From: CAZCPB01 sp964540295
Lineage (GTDB): Bacteria; Planctomycetota; Phycisphaerae; Phycisphaerales; UBA1924
NCBI GenBank assembly: GCA_964540295.1
Contig: CAZIMT010000074.1
Coordinates: 1 to 15,654 of the forward strand
Direction: 5' to 3'
DNA: 15,654 nucleotides
Under the pieces are notes generated by a model, which saw only the letters and a program-made list of their open reading frames with translations, had not been told where the DNA came from and made no database searches. The position numbers and the translations under genes are program-made. Below, one piece after another: positions 1-8,000 of this stretch. How positions within the stretch are numbered: position 1 is the first letter of the stretch; each line of letters begins with the position of its first letter.

Positions 1-8
1 GGGTCGGG

Positions 9-419
9 GTGGTGGGCGGCGAAAAGTCTTCGGTGCCGCTGGCGGCGGCGGTGCGTTCGGGTCGGCCGATTCCTTTTCAGATCGTCATCGCGGAGGTGTG
101 CCGGGAGTTGAACGTGGACGTGGCGGCGTTTGCGGGGACTGGTCGTCACCCGCGGGTGGTGCTGGCGCGGTGCATCTGCGGGCACCTGGGGCGTGAGCTC
201 ACGACGCTGAGCTTCCCGGAAATCGCCCGGCACATGAGCAGGCCGACGCACTCGACGATCATCTCGGGGTGCAAGCGGCTTCGGGCCCGGCTGTCGGATG
301 AGGAGTCGTCGCAGGCAGATCTTTCGGGGGAGTTCGGGGCGGAGTTTGCCGGGCTGACTCTGGCGGCATTGCTCGATCGGATCATCCGCGCGGTGGTGCG
401 AGGAGCGGAGAAATCGTGA
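9..419 (+). CDS. Stand-alone DnaA domain IV-like DNA-binding protein (possibly 5'-truncated by window edge)
   Basis: The protein is 136 aa. Residues about 24-95 resemble the C-terminal DNA-binding domain (domain IV) of the replication initiator DnaA. The order is a helix (IVIAEVCRELNV), a basic stretch before an Arg-containing helix (RHPRVVLARCICGHLGREL), then a helix-turn-helix (LSFPEIARHMSRPTHSTIIS) and KRL. The HSTI at residues 81-84 matches the DnaA signature that normally reads DHST(V/I), but the preceding Asp is replaced by Thr. No AAA+ domain (Walker A/B) is present, and the first 20 residues do not look like the end of DnaA domain III. It is therefore probably a small separate protein, perhaps a DNA-binding regulator. 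The start is GTG at 9. The frame is open to base 1, so a longer N-terminus cannot be excluded. The last 30 residues form a probable amphipathic helix. Domain resemblance is seen; the function is inferred. Confidence 0.7.
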   Translation: MVGGEKSSVPLAAAVRSGRPIPFQIVIAEVCRELNVDVAAFAGTGRHPRVVLARCICGHLGRELTTLSFPEIARHMSRPTHSTIISGCKRLRARLSDEESSQADLSGEFGAEFAGLTLAALLDRIIRAVVRGAEKS

Positions 420-559
420 ACGGAGGAGGCTGAAGAGGTCGGTTGAAGACCTGCCTCACGATGACGCGGAGTGACCATGGAACCTGGTGGTTATGTGTGC
501 CCCATGATCTGCTGGGGCGAGGATTCGCCTTTGGCGGTTGGCACGCCGATGATGATGGC

Positions 560-1786
560 ATGTCTGAACACGACACTTCCAAGGGGTTCCCGGGCGGCTC
601 TGCTGGCGGTTCGCACGCGGAGATCCCGCTGAGCTCGCCGGATATCACCGAGGTGGAAGAGGCGCTGGTGCTCAAGACGCTGCGATCGCGGCGGCTTGCG
701 ATCGGGCCGATGGTCGAGGAGTTTGAACAGTTGGTCGCGGCTCGCGCGGGGTGCCGCGAGGGCGTAGCGGTGTCGTCGGGAACGAGCGGCCTGCACCTGG
801 TGATGAGGGCGCTCAACATCGGGCCCGGCGACGAGGTGATCACCACGCCCTTCTCGTTCGTGGCGTCTTCGAATTGCATTCTGTTTGTTGGTGCCAAGCC
901 GGTGTTTGTGGATATTGATCCCAAAACGCTGAACATGGACCCGGCGAAAGTGGAGCGAGCCATCACGCCGCGAACCAAGGCGATCTTGGCGGTGGAGACG
1001 TTCGGGAACCCGGCGTCGATGGACGAGTACCGCGCGATCGCTGCCCGGCACGAGATACCGATGATCGAGGACTGCTGCGAGGCGTTGGGCGCGACGCTCA
1101 AAGGGAAGCCAGCGGGATCGTTCGGGCGTGTGGGTGTATTCGGCTTCTATCCCAACAAGCAGATCACGACGGGCGAGGGCGGCATGATCGTAACGGACGA
1201 TCGGCGGCTTGCGGACCTGTGCCGCTCGATGCGGAACCAAGGCAGGCCGATCGGGTGGGCGAGCGCGACGAGCACGGGCGGTTCGCCCAGCGGGTCGTGG
1301 TTGAGGCACGAACGGCTGGGGTACAACTACCGCATGTCGGAGATCAACGCCGCGATCGGCGTGGGACAGATGCGGCGGATTGATTCGATCCTGGAGCGGC
1401 GGCAGCGCGTCGCGCAGAAGTATATCGCACGGCTGTCGGGCAACCCGCACCTTATCGTGCCCACGGTGGACCCGGACTCGGTGATGAGCTGGTTCGTGTT
1501 TGTGGTGAGGCTGGGCACGAGCTATTGCCGCGAGGAGCGTGATCGAGTGATCACCGGGCTGCGGAACCATGACGTGGGTTCGTCGGACTATTTCCCGTGC
1601 ATCCATTTGCAGCCGTTCTACCGCGAGCAGTTCGGGTTCGAGCCCGGGATGTTCCCGATCGCTGAATCGGTGAGCCAGCGGACGATCGCGCTGCCTTTTT
1701 TCAATGACCTGTCGGCTCGCGATATCGAGATCGTGTGCCAGACTCTTGAGGTGATGATCTCACGCGAGAATCTGCGGCGGTCCTGA
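560..1786 (+). CDS. DegT/DnrJ/EryC1/StrS family PLP-dependent sugar aminotransferase
   Basis: The protein is 408 aa, normal for the family. These enzymes use pyridoxal phosphate to aminate a nucleotide-bound keto-sugar, usually for O-antigen, exopolysaccharide or glycan synthesis in the cytoplasm. Motifs, numbered from the chosen start: the N-terminal IPLSSPDIT and RRLAIGP, which contacts cofactor and substrate; SSGTSGLHL at about 72-80, the phosphate-binding turn; IEDCCEALGA at about 169-178, with Asp171 for the pyridine nitrogen; GFYPNKQITTGEGG with Lys200 as the Schiff-base lysine; and NYRMSEINAAIG. I chose ATG 560 because family homology begins about 20 residues later. An upstream TTG at 443 has a better ribosome site (GAGGAGG near 423) and would add 39 unrecognisable residues, so the start is uncertain. 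No partner dehydratase or glycosyltransferase is visible. The substrate cannot be told. Confidence 0.9.
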   Translation: MSEHDTSKGFPGGSAGGSHAEIPLSSPDITEVEEALVLKTLRSRRLAIGPMVEEFEQLVAARAGCREGVAVSSGTSGLHLVMRALNIGPGDEVITTPFSFVASSNCILFVGAKPVFVDIDPKTLNMDPAKVERAITPRTKAILAVETFGNPASMDEYRAIAARHEIPMIEDCCEALGATLKGKPAGSFGRVGVFGFYPNKQITTGEGGMIVTDDRRLADLCRSMRNQGRPIGWASATSTGGSPSGSWLRHERLGYNYRMSEINAAIGVGQMRRIDSILERRQRVAQKYIARLSGNPHLIVPTVDPDSVMSWFVFVVRLGTSYCREERDRVITGLRNHDVGSSDYFPCIHLQPFYREQFGFEPGMFPIAESVSQRTIALPFFNDLSARDIEIVCQTLEVMISRENLRRS

Positions 1787-1822
1787 AACAGGCGTGTCGT
1801 CACGGCGGCGCGGGGCGTTCGA

Positions 1823-2140
1823 TCAGCAACCCGCTCCGAACGCGGCCACGAACGCGTCCAAATCCTCGCTCGTGATAAAGCCGTCGTCTTTAAAACTCGA
1901 GAGGTACGCGCAAGTCAACGAGTGCGGCGCGGCGTAGAGCGTGAACTCGTCGCTGAAAGCCACCAGCGCGGGGAGGGCGTTCGAGTTCCACGCCACATGC
2001 GATCTCTGCCCAGCTTTCACGTTCATCAAAGCAAATTTCTGGATGGTGACGCGCAGCTGCACAGGCTGGGCGTGGATTGCGGTGGCGAGTCCTGTGATGC
2101 CGAGCAGCGCCAAGGCCTTGGATCGAATCGAGATGGTCAT
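1823..2140 (-). CDS. Small exported protein with Cys-terminal dockerin-like tail
   Basis: The protein is 105 aa. It has a clear Sec signal peptide (MTISIRSK, a hydrophobic core ALALLGITGLAT, then AIHA before QPVQ; cleavage near residue 24). A middle of about 55 residues is not recognised (QLRVTIQKFALMNVKAGQRS onward). The last 20 residues read DDGFITSEDLDAFVAAFGAGC, a single acidic EF-hand/dockerin-like motif ending in Gly-Cys at the C-terminus. The only cysteines are Cys77 and the terminal Cys105. The tail closely parallels the end of the broken dehydrogenase at 2836-5032, transcribed divergently from it. I recall NCBI naming such tails 'GC-type dockerin' in Phycisphaerae; the role is not known to me, and surface anchoring or sorting is inference. 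The start is ATG 2140, with a GGAAAA stretch upstream. Longer in-frame starts would put 34 unrelated residues before the signal peptide. The 3' end converges on the aminotransferase, 36 bases away. Confidence 0.72.
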   Translation of the reverse strand: MTISIRSKALALLGITGLATAIHAQPVQLRVTIQKFALMNVKAGQRSHVAWNSNALPALVAFSDEFTLYAAPHSLTCAYLSSFKDDGFITSEDLDAFVAAFGAGC

Positions 2141-2835
2141 AAACTTTTCCGCTAGAAAGAGATGAGAGCGGATCGGGGCGCGAGAGCCGCCTGCGCCGAC
2201 ACAGCGCGAGCACGGCGCGGACCGGCATGACGGACGACACAATGCCCACGAGTGAGCCGCGTTCGCCCCTCGGGCCTTACAGCCGGATCTCGTTTTTCTT
2301 TACTGACTGCGTAATGCGAGCATTGCCGCTCGCGGACGCCCGCATAAAGCCCCCTGCTCTCGGTGAGGTGGCACCGAGTTCGGCCACTGAAGTCGCCACT
2401 TTGATCTAGAACTTCTGAACGCGCCGGGGCGGCCTCGGTGTGCCTTTGGTTTGAGTGCCTTTGCGTCAGGCGCCTTCAGTTCGGAGCGGGCGCGATCGAC
2501 GGCCTTGCGATCAATTCGCCCAAGCACTCAAGTCGCGTCCGAGGGTGTGGAAGTTGATGAATGAGCTGCGGCGAGTGCGGTTGGTATCGAAGCCTGCCTC
2601 GGCAGGTGGAATTGAAGCCTCGCTCCGAGACTTCGATGGATTGTGTATCGAGCGCGAACTCTTGAACTCGGGAAGGCTTGACTTCGACGTTACGAGACAT
2701 CGATGCCGCCTGCCGCAGGCCGTTAAGTTCTGTTCGATTTTTCTGGATTTCGTAGCGGAATCGACGAGATTCTGCACGAAGAAAGGAACAGTTTCAGTAT
2801 CCTGTTCGTTTCTCGGCACCTCAAGAGTTCTCAGA
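2141..2835. other. Gene-free divergent intergenic region with several perfect hairpins
   Basis: About 700 bases separate two divergent signal-peptide genes. Open frames on both strands here lack recognisable domains, good starts or consistent codon use, so I call no gene. Perfect inverted repeats are present: GCGAGC/GCTCGC at 2316-2333 (6-nt loop), CTCGGTG/CACCGAG at 2359-2378 (6-nt loop), CCTGCC/GGCAGG at 2593-2606, and GCCTGC/GCAGGC at 2708-2720. The right part (about 2530-2835) looks richer in A/T than the flanks. The region must contain the promoters of both flanking genes, but I could not pick convincing -35/-10 pairs. It could be a decayed gene, a leader RNA or simple spacer. Confidence 0.5.
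2316..2378. repeat. Two adjacent perfect hairpins (candidate structured RNA)
   Basis: Stem 1 is GCGAGC-attgcc-GCTCGC (2316-2333). Stem 2 is CTCGGTG-aggtgg-CACCGAG (2359-2378). Both have six-base loops and lie 25 bases apart in non-coding DNA. No T-run follows either stem on either strand, so neither is a textbook intrinsic terminator. The transcribed strand is unknown. Confidence 0.4.
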
Positions 2836-3621
2836 ATGTCGAATCGAGCGTTCAGATCCTCTTCCGGGGTGCTGCTCGTGCTATTGCTGTCCACGACGGC
2901 AACCTGGGCGCAGAACAACGCTCCGCAGGCCTCGGCGATCACGGAACCGGTCGTCGGCCGTGTGGTCGCGCCGGGCGACCTTCACATGGAGGCCGGACCG
3001 TTTATCGATCAGGACGCGGGGGACACGCACCTGTGCACCGATTGGGAGGTTGTGCAGGCGGCCGACGGCGTGGGAGTATGGATCACGCAGTGCATCGGCG
3101 GCATCGAGCGCGTCCACACCCACCTAGGCGACGGCGTGTTTTCAGGACCTCTCGCGGGCAAGCGATCGCTCGCCGCGACCACGAACTACAAGCTGCGGAT
3201 CCGATTCCGCGACAGCAGCGGCGCGGCGGCCAGCGAATGGAGCCCGTGGTCCGAGCAGAACTTCACCACTGGAGCGCTCACGCAAGTCTTCCCGCTTCGC
3301 ATCGACGACATCCTCCTCTCACCCGCGCCTCGCCTTACGCAGGCGTTGCCAGCTGGCACGACCCCGGCCCGGGTTCGGCTTAAAGATTCGCTGGGACAGT
3401 TGCTCCCTTTGGTTTCGGGCGGGGTCGGCGGAAACGCTGACCAACCCTCAAGCGCTGACAACCCACGGCGACGCGCGCCTGCTCGTGACCGCGGGCGTGA
3501 GCACGCTGGATCTCCCGGAGTCGGAACTGCTCGCGACCGACGATCGCGGCATCGCGCCAGAGATCGTGCTCCCCGCGATCTCGCTCGCCTCCGGGCAGTC
3601 CGCCTACTTCTGGATCTCTGA
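2836..3621 (+). CDS. N-terminal fragment of broken GSDH: signal peptide plus Ig/FnIII-like domain
   Basis: The ATG at 2836 begins MSNRAFRSSS followed by a hydrophobic core (GVLLVLLLSTTATWA), a good Sec signal peptide cut near residue 24. Residues about 30-140 look like a beta-sandwich of the fibronectin/Ig type: paired Cys around TDWEV and WITQC, then TTNYKLRIRFRDSSG and EWSPWSEQNFTT. This pattern suggests a substrate- or surface-binding domain. A linker rich in Leu, Pro and Ala follows (PLRIDDILLSPAP). Sense ends near base 3420. The 67 residues or so from there to the stop at 3619-3621 are an Arg-rich out-of-frame read, not protein. An in-frame extension upstream to 2455 has no support. Confidence 0.65.
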   Translation: MSNRAFRSSSGVLLVLLLSTTATWAQNNAPQASAITEPVVGRVVAPGDLHMEAGPFIDQDAGDTHLCTDWEVVQAADGVGVWITQCIGGIERVHTHLGDGVFSGPLAGKRSLAATTNYKLRIRFRDSSGAAASEWSPWSEQNFTTGALTQVFPLRIDDILLSPAPRLTQALPAGTTPARVRLKDSLGQLLPLVSGGVGGNADQPSSADNPRRRAPARDRGREHAGSPGVGTARDRRSRHRARDRAPRDLARLRAVRLLLDL

Positions 3622-4636
3622 GAACGGCAGCACCTATGTCGGCACCTCGGCCCAGACCACGCCCGATTTTTCGACGCTCGCCCGGGGCGCTCGCGTGCCG
3701 TGGACCGCCCAGTCCGATGTCAGGATCGAGGTCGTGGCCACCGGCTTCCAGATGCCGGTGAACATCGCGTTCGTGCCGAGCCCCGGCGCGAGCCTCGACT
3801 CGCCGCTGTACTACGTCGCCGAGTTGTACGAGATAATCAAGGTTGTGCGCCGGAACGGCGTCATCAGCGACTATGCCACCGGGCTCATTAATTACAACCC
3901 GACGGGCTCGTTCCCGGGCTCGGGCGAGCAAGGCCTGGCGGGCATCGTCGTGGACCCCACCAACGAGGACGTTTTCGCCACCGCGCTGTTCGCGCCCAAT
4001 ATTTTGAATAACACAATGTGTAACCCGCGTGTATACCGCCTCACGAGCGTTGACGGCGGGCTGACTTCTAACGCGCGCTCGGTCATCCTCAACATGGCGC
4101 CCGAGACCCAGGGGCAGAGCCACCAGATCACCAACATCTCGTTCGGCCCCGACGGGTTCCTATATGTACACGTGGGCGATGGGTTCGATTCGGCCGCGAG
4201 CCGCAACCTGGCGGTGTATCGCGGGAAGATCCTGCGCATGACCCGGCTGGGGCAGGCGATCTCGACCAACCCGTACTACAACGCTGGCAACGAGATCACG
4301 GCCACGGACTATGTCTACGCCTCGGGCGTGCGCAACCCCTTCGGCGGCGCGTGGCGTCTGAGCGACGCTTCGCATTACTTTGTAGAGAACGGCTCGTGCG
4401 TCGATCGATTCGCCAAGCTCGTGCGCGGCCGCGATTTCGGTTACGACGGTTCTGACGCCTCGATGCGCATCTTCGCGCTCTACAACTGGGACCTGGCGAC
4501 GGCCCCGGTGAACATCGCGTTCATCCAGCCGGAAGTCTTCGGCGGGAGCGGCTTCCCCGCGGCGTATTGGGGCCGTGCGTACGTCACGCAATCGGTTGCG
4601 ACGTACGGCTCAGGTCCCGGGAACTCGCTCTACTAG
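3485..4636 (+). CDS. Central GSDH beta-propeller fragment, ended by TAG
   Basis: This frame contains most of the catalytic propeller. Visible family motifs, numbered from GTG 3485, are IEVVATGFQMPVNIAF (opening strand), YYVAELYEIIKV, GEQGLAGIVVDP at about 147-158 (compare GERGLLGLAFHP), QSHQITNISFGPDGFLY with His213 as the probable general base, VGDG at about 230-233, GKILRM, SGVRNPFGGAWR at about 280-291, and ENGSCVDRF...RGRDFGY. PQQ and Ca2+ binding is known for family members. GTG 3485 is only the first in-frame start codon after the frameshift; the true protein begins upstream in the other frame, and sense here reaches back to about 3434. The TAG lies between Leu-Tyr and Val-Ile-Thr-Glu-Trp, in the middle of a blade. 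Confidence 0.75.
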   Translation: MTAGVSTLDLPESELLATDDRGIAPEIVLPAISLASGQSAYFWISENGSTYVGTSAQTTPDFSTLARGARVPWTAQSDVRIEVVATGFQMPVNIAFVPSPGASLDSPLYYVAELYEIIKVVRRNGVISDYATGLINYNPTGSFPGSGEQGLAGIVVDPTNEDVFATALFAPNILNNTMCNPRVYRLTSVDGGLTSNARSVILNMAPETQGQSHQITNISFGPDGFLYVHVGDGFDSAASRNLAVYRGKILRMTRLGQAISTNPYYNAGNEITATDYVYASGVRNPFGGAWRLSDASHYFVENGSCVDRFAKLVRGRDFGYDGSDASMRIFALYNWDLATAPVNIAFIQPEVFGGSGFPAAYWGRAYVTQSVATYGSGPGNSLY

Positions 4637-5032
4637 GTGATCACCGAATGGAACATCGATTCAACAGGCACGCTGGTAGGAGCCCCTCGGCCCTTGGCGT
4701 TTTATAACGGGAGCGGCAAGGCCTCGGCGATCGCCATCGCCGCTGGCCTCGACGGGCTCTACTTCAGCGATTTCTATGTCGCCGACGCGCAAGTCCCCAC
4801 CACCCGCAGCTCACGCGTTCTCCGCATCAAGTACGAACCCCCGGCCTCGCCCATCGACTGCAACTCCAACGGCATCGTTGACGCCTTGGATATCACCGCG
4901 GGCACCAGCCGTGATTGCAACAGCAACGGCATCCCCGACGAGTGCGAGTGCTTCGCCGGCTTTGATGGCAACGAGTTCGTCAACGGCGACGACTTTAACG
5001 CCTTCGTGATCCGGTTCGAAGCAGGGTGCTGA
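4637..5032 (+). CDS. C-terminal fragment of broken GSDH: last blade, Asp-Cys-Asn repeats, Cys-terminal tail
   Basis: The frame is the same as the preceding segment, starting directly after the TAG. The GTG there is unlikely to be a real start because no separate function begins at it. Residues 1-66 complete the propeller (ITEWNIDSTGTLVGAP, GLDGLYFSDFYVAD, SSRVLRIKYEPP). Two near-identical repeats follow, DCNSNGIVDALDI and DCNSNGIPDECE, resembling Ca2+-binding thrombospondin type 3/dockerin loops. The end, DGNEFVNGDDFNAFVIRFEAGC, is the tail shared with the exported protein at 1823-2140. The tail is intact, so the 3' end is not eroded. Confidence 0.7.
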   Translation: MITEWNIDSTGTLVGAPRPLAFYNGSGKASAIAIAAGLDGLYFSDFYVADAQVPTTRSSRVLRIKYEPPASPIDCNSNGIVDALDITAGTSRDCNSNGIPDECECFAGFDGNEFVNGDDFNAFVIRFEAGC

Positions 5033-5075
5033 TCCGGGGGTGTTGTGGCGGAGCTTGTTCTGGTGGGGTTGATCA

Positions 5076-5096
5076 GCGTCACACCGCTCGTGACGC
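5076..5096. terminator. Perfect 7-bp hairpin between convergent genes (possible terminator)
   Basis: GCGTCAC (5076-5082), a 7-base loop and GTGACGC (5090-5096) overlap the stop codon of the minus-strand kinase (5079-5081). The hairpin lies 44 bases beyond the stop of the + strand dehydrogenase. The position suits a shared terminator for convergent transcripts. No T-tract follows on either strand, so intrinsic termination is only possible, not shown. Confidence 0.35.
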
Positions 5097-8000
5097 GGTC
5101 ATGTTTCCGCCGAGTTTGTTTCCGCCGACCTTGCCAACCCACGCGGCGCAGATCGCGATGAGATCAGCCTGCTGGATGGGCTTGGTGGCGTAGTCATCGC
5201 ACCCAGCCCGGAGGCACTTCTCGCGGTCCTCGGCCATAGCGTGAGCGGTGAGCGCCACGATCGCCAGCGTGCTGCTGCGCGCGCGCAGCGAGCGTGCGAG
5301 GGCGTACCCGTCCATCTCGGGCATCTGCATGTCTGTCAGGAGAAGATCGAATGGCTTTCCGTCGGCGGCTGCCCGGTCGAGCATCGCCAGCGCGATGCGT
5401 CCGTTGTCCGCGATCTCCACGGTGGCCCCGGCTCGCTTGAGGTGGAACGAGATCAGGCGCTGGTTGTCGAGCCCGTCCTCGGCCAACAAGATGCGCCCGT
5501 TGACGCTGGGCATGCTCGCTGCGGGCGATTGAGGTTGAGTCGCTACTGCTGCGCCGAGGTGGGTCGCGACGGTCGTGCCGCTGATCGGATCCATCGGGAG
5601 CGTGAGGCGGAAGCATGAGCCGTGGCCGGGTTCGGTGCGAGAGATTTCGACGTTGCCCCCCATCAGTACGGCGAGCCGGCGGCAGATGGTCAGGCCCAGC
5701 CCGGTCCCGCCGTGTTTGCGCGTCAGGCTCGCGTCGGCCTGCTGGAAGGGCTGGAACAAGCGGGCGGCCTGCTCGGGGGTGATGCCCGGGCCGGTGTCCG
5801 AGGTATCGATGATCAGCTTCTGTTGCCCGTCGAGCTCGGCGGTGTCCACGGTGACCGTGACGCCGCCCTTGTCCGTGAATTTGACAGCGTTCCCGGCCAA
5901 GTTCATGAGGATCTGCCGCAGTCGGGTCGCGTCGCTGGCGACGTGCTCGGGCACTGGCCCCGCCAGCACGATGTCGAGCGTAAGTCCCTTTTCGATGGCG
6001 CGCGGGCGGAGCAGGCTCTCGATGTCGCGGAGTACCGGCAGGAGCGCGGTGTCGGTTTTCTCGATGACGAGCTTGTCGGCCTCGATCTTGGAGAGATCGA
6101 GGATGTCATTGATGACCGTGAGCAAGTGAGTCCCTGCGTGCTTGATGGTGTTGATGGTCTGGGCTCGCTCTTGGGGCGTGAGTGCGGCGTTGGCTTCCTC
6201 ACGCAGCAGGTCGGTGAATCCCAGGATCGCGGTGAGAGGGGTCCGGATCTCGTGGCTCATGTTGGCCAGGAACTCGCTCTTGGCCTTGCTGGCGGCCTCG
6301 GCCTGCACGCGGGCCTTGGTCAGTGACTCGGACGCCTCGATCTCGGCGCTGATGTCGGCCACGGTGCCGAACATGCCGATGACCTTTCCCGCGAGGTCGA
6401 GGCGTGCGCGTCCCTCGCCGCGGACGTGCCGCGCGCCTTTGCCGTGTTTACTCGTGCGGAGGTTGAGCGAATAGGGAGTCGCGCTCTCCGCGGTTCGCTT
6501 GACCGCCGCCGCCAGCACCGCCGCCGATTCCGGGCAGTAGTCGCTGAGCACGCCCGCGAAGTCGGGCGGCCCATCGCGCTCGTCGCGTTCGAAGAGCTCG
6601 AAGACCTGCCGCGACCACTCCACCCTGCCCGACGCGAGGTCGAACGACCAATTGCCCAACCGAGCAACGGACTGCGCTTCTTCGAGCGCGGCGCTGGTCG
6701 CGCGAAGCTTCTCCTCGGCCAACCGCACGTCGGTGATGTCCCAGTTGGTCCCGACCAACCGCGCGGGTCGCCCGATCGCGTCGTGCTGGACCACGGCGAT
6801 CGCCCGGATGTGGCGCGTTGTTCCGTCGGGCCAGCGGATGCGGAACTCGGTGTTGAAATCCTTCTCGCCGCGGACGGCCTGATCCATCTCGTTTTGAACT
6901 CGGGTTCGGTCGTCGGGGTGCGGGCCGTCGTTCCACGCTTGGATCGCGGGCAGGGACTGACTGTCGGCGTGCCCGTACAGGCGGAACATCTGATCGTCCC
7001 AGGTGAGGCCGTTGTCCGTCACGCTGTAGTCCCACGTGCCGACCCCGCCAGCGTTGGTGGCGAGTTTCAATCGTTCGGTGATCTTGAGAAGCTTCTTTTC
7101 GGCCTGCTTTCTTTCGGTGACATCGAGGTGAACGCCCACAAAGCGTGTGACCTCGCCCTGCTCATCGTGGTTTACGATCCGGCCTTGGTCAAGGATCCAG
7201 CGCCACGAGCCATCTCGGTGGCGCATTCGGTGCTCGGATTGATACGGCGTGTTGTTGGACATGGCGTCCCGGACGGACGCCGTGACGCCCGGCAGGTCGT
7301 CGGGGTGGACACGCTCGGACCATTCCGAGACGTCTGATTCCAACTCTTCGAGAGAATACCCGAGCATGTTGGCCCAGCGTTGGTTAAAGAGCACCGCGCC
7401 GGTCTGGGGGTTCCAGTCCCACATCCCTAGTTGGGCCGCGTGTGCCGCCAGTTCGAGCCGCTCACGCTCCACCCGCAGAGCTTCGGAAGCCGCCCTCTGA
7501 GCCGTGACGTCGCTCTCGATGGCCATGAAGCCTGTGAGTGTTCCCGTCGCGCTTCGCAGCGGCGTGATCTCAATCGCCATGACGTACGACCTGCCATCCT
7601 TGCCATAGTTGACGATCTCGACGTTCGCGCTTGACCCTTCGAGAACGGCTCGGCTCATCCGGGCTGCCATAACCGGATCGCTGTCCGGGCCCTGGAGCAC
7701 GTGCCCAGGCTTCTTTCCCTTGACTTCGTCGAGCGTGAACCCGCTGATGCGTGTGAATCCTTCGTTCACCCATTCGATGCACCCGTGCGGGTCGGTGATG
7801 ACGACGGCGTTCGAGGTCCGCTTGGCGATTTCCGCCAGGCGATCGGCCGCCGTCTTGGCGGCGGACAAGTCCGCCGTTATGCCTTGGGCCAGCAAGATCG
7901 CTCGCGTTCGGCCTGTAGCAAGTGTCCACACCGTCGCCGCCCCCAGCAGGCTCAGCAGCGCCCCGCCCATGCCCGTCATCTCGGTCATCGATCGATCGAT

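Larger units (their letters stand above)
2836..5032 (+). pseudogene. Secreted glucose/sorbosone dehydrogenase-like protein, broken by a frameshift and an in-frame TAG
   Basis: Three consecutive reading segments together form one recognisable exported protein of about 730 aa. It runs signal peptide, an Ig/fibronectin-like N-terminal domain, a linker, a six-bladed beta-propeller of the glucose/sorbosone dehydrogenase (GSDH, PQQ-type) family, Asp-Cys-Asn-rich repeats, and a Cys-terminal dockerin-like tail. The first frame loses sense after LLPLVSGG near 3420. The next frame resumes sense as ETLTNPQALTTHG from about 3434. Removing one G from the GGGG run at 3421-3424 joins them smoothly (SGGSAETLTNPQ). 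The second frame is closed by TAG at 4634-4636, and homology continues in the same frame straight after it. Either the gene is decaying or one or both lesions are assembly errors. Family members oxidise aldose sugars in the periplasm; activity here is doubtful. The segments are described in the next three entries. Confidence 0.82.

Noticed and set aside
382..1606. Long minus-strand open frames (239 and 371 aa) opposite the aminotransferase
   Set aside because: They are Arg/His-rich shadow translations typical of GC-rich DNA and overlap a gene with clear catalytic motifs.
1788..1799. 12-base match ACAGGCGTGTCG shared with 9632-9643, each one base from a stop codon
   Set aside because: Orientation relative to the genes differs. 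A 12-mer match somewhere in a 15.6-kb window is expected by chance.
2364..2378. T-box-like sequence (AGGTGGCACCG) in the intergenic region
   Set aside because: It resembles the conserved T-box bulge, but there is no specifier stem or terminator, and the next gene (450 bases away) is a secreted dehydrogenase, not an amino-acid gene. It is explained by the 7-bp hairpin alone.
2227..2409. Plus-strand 60-aa open frame
   Set aside because: The composition is unremarkable and it has no homology I recognise. It covers the hairpin pair, so chance is likelier.
2476..2942. Overlapping minus-strand open frames (74 and 143 aa)
   Set aside because: There is no domain, signal peptide or ribosome site, and one of them overlaps the signal-peptide coding region of the plus-strand gene. 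At most a remnant.
3485..5032. Programmed frameshift plus stop read-through making one long protein
   Set aside because: No slippery heptamer or downstream pseudoknot was evident at 3421, and two separate recoding events in one gene are far less likely than decay or sequencing error.
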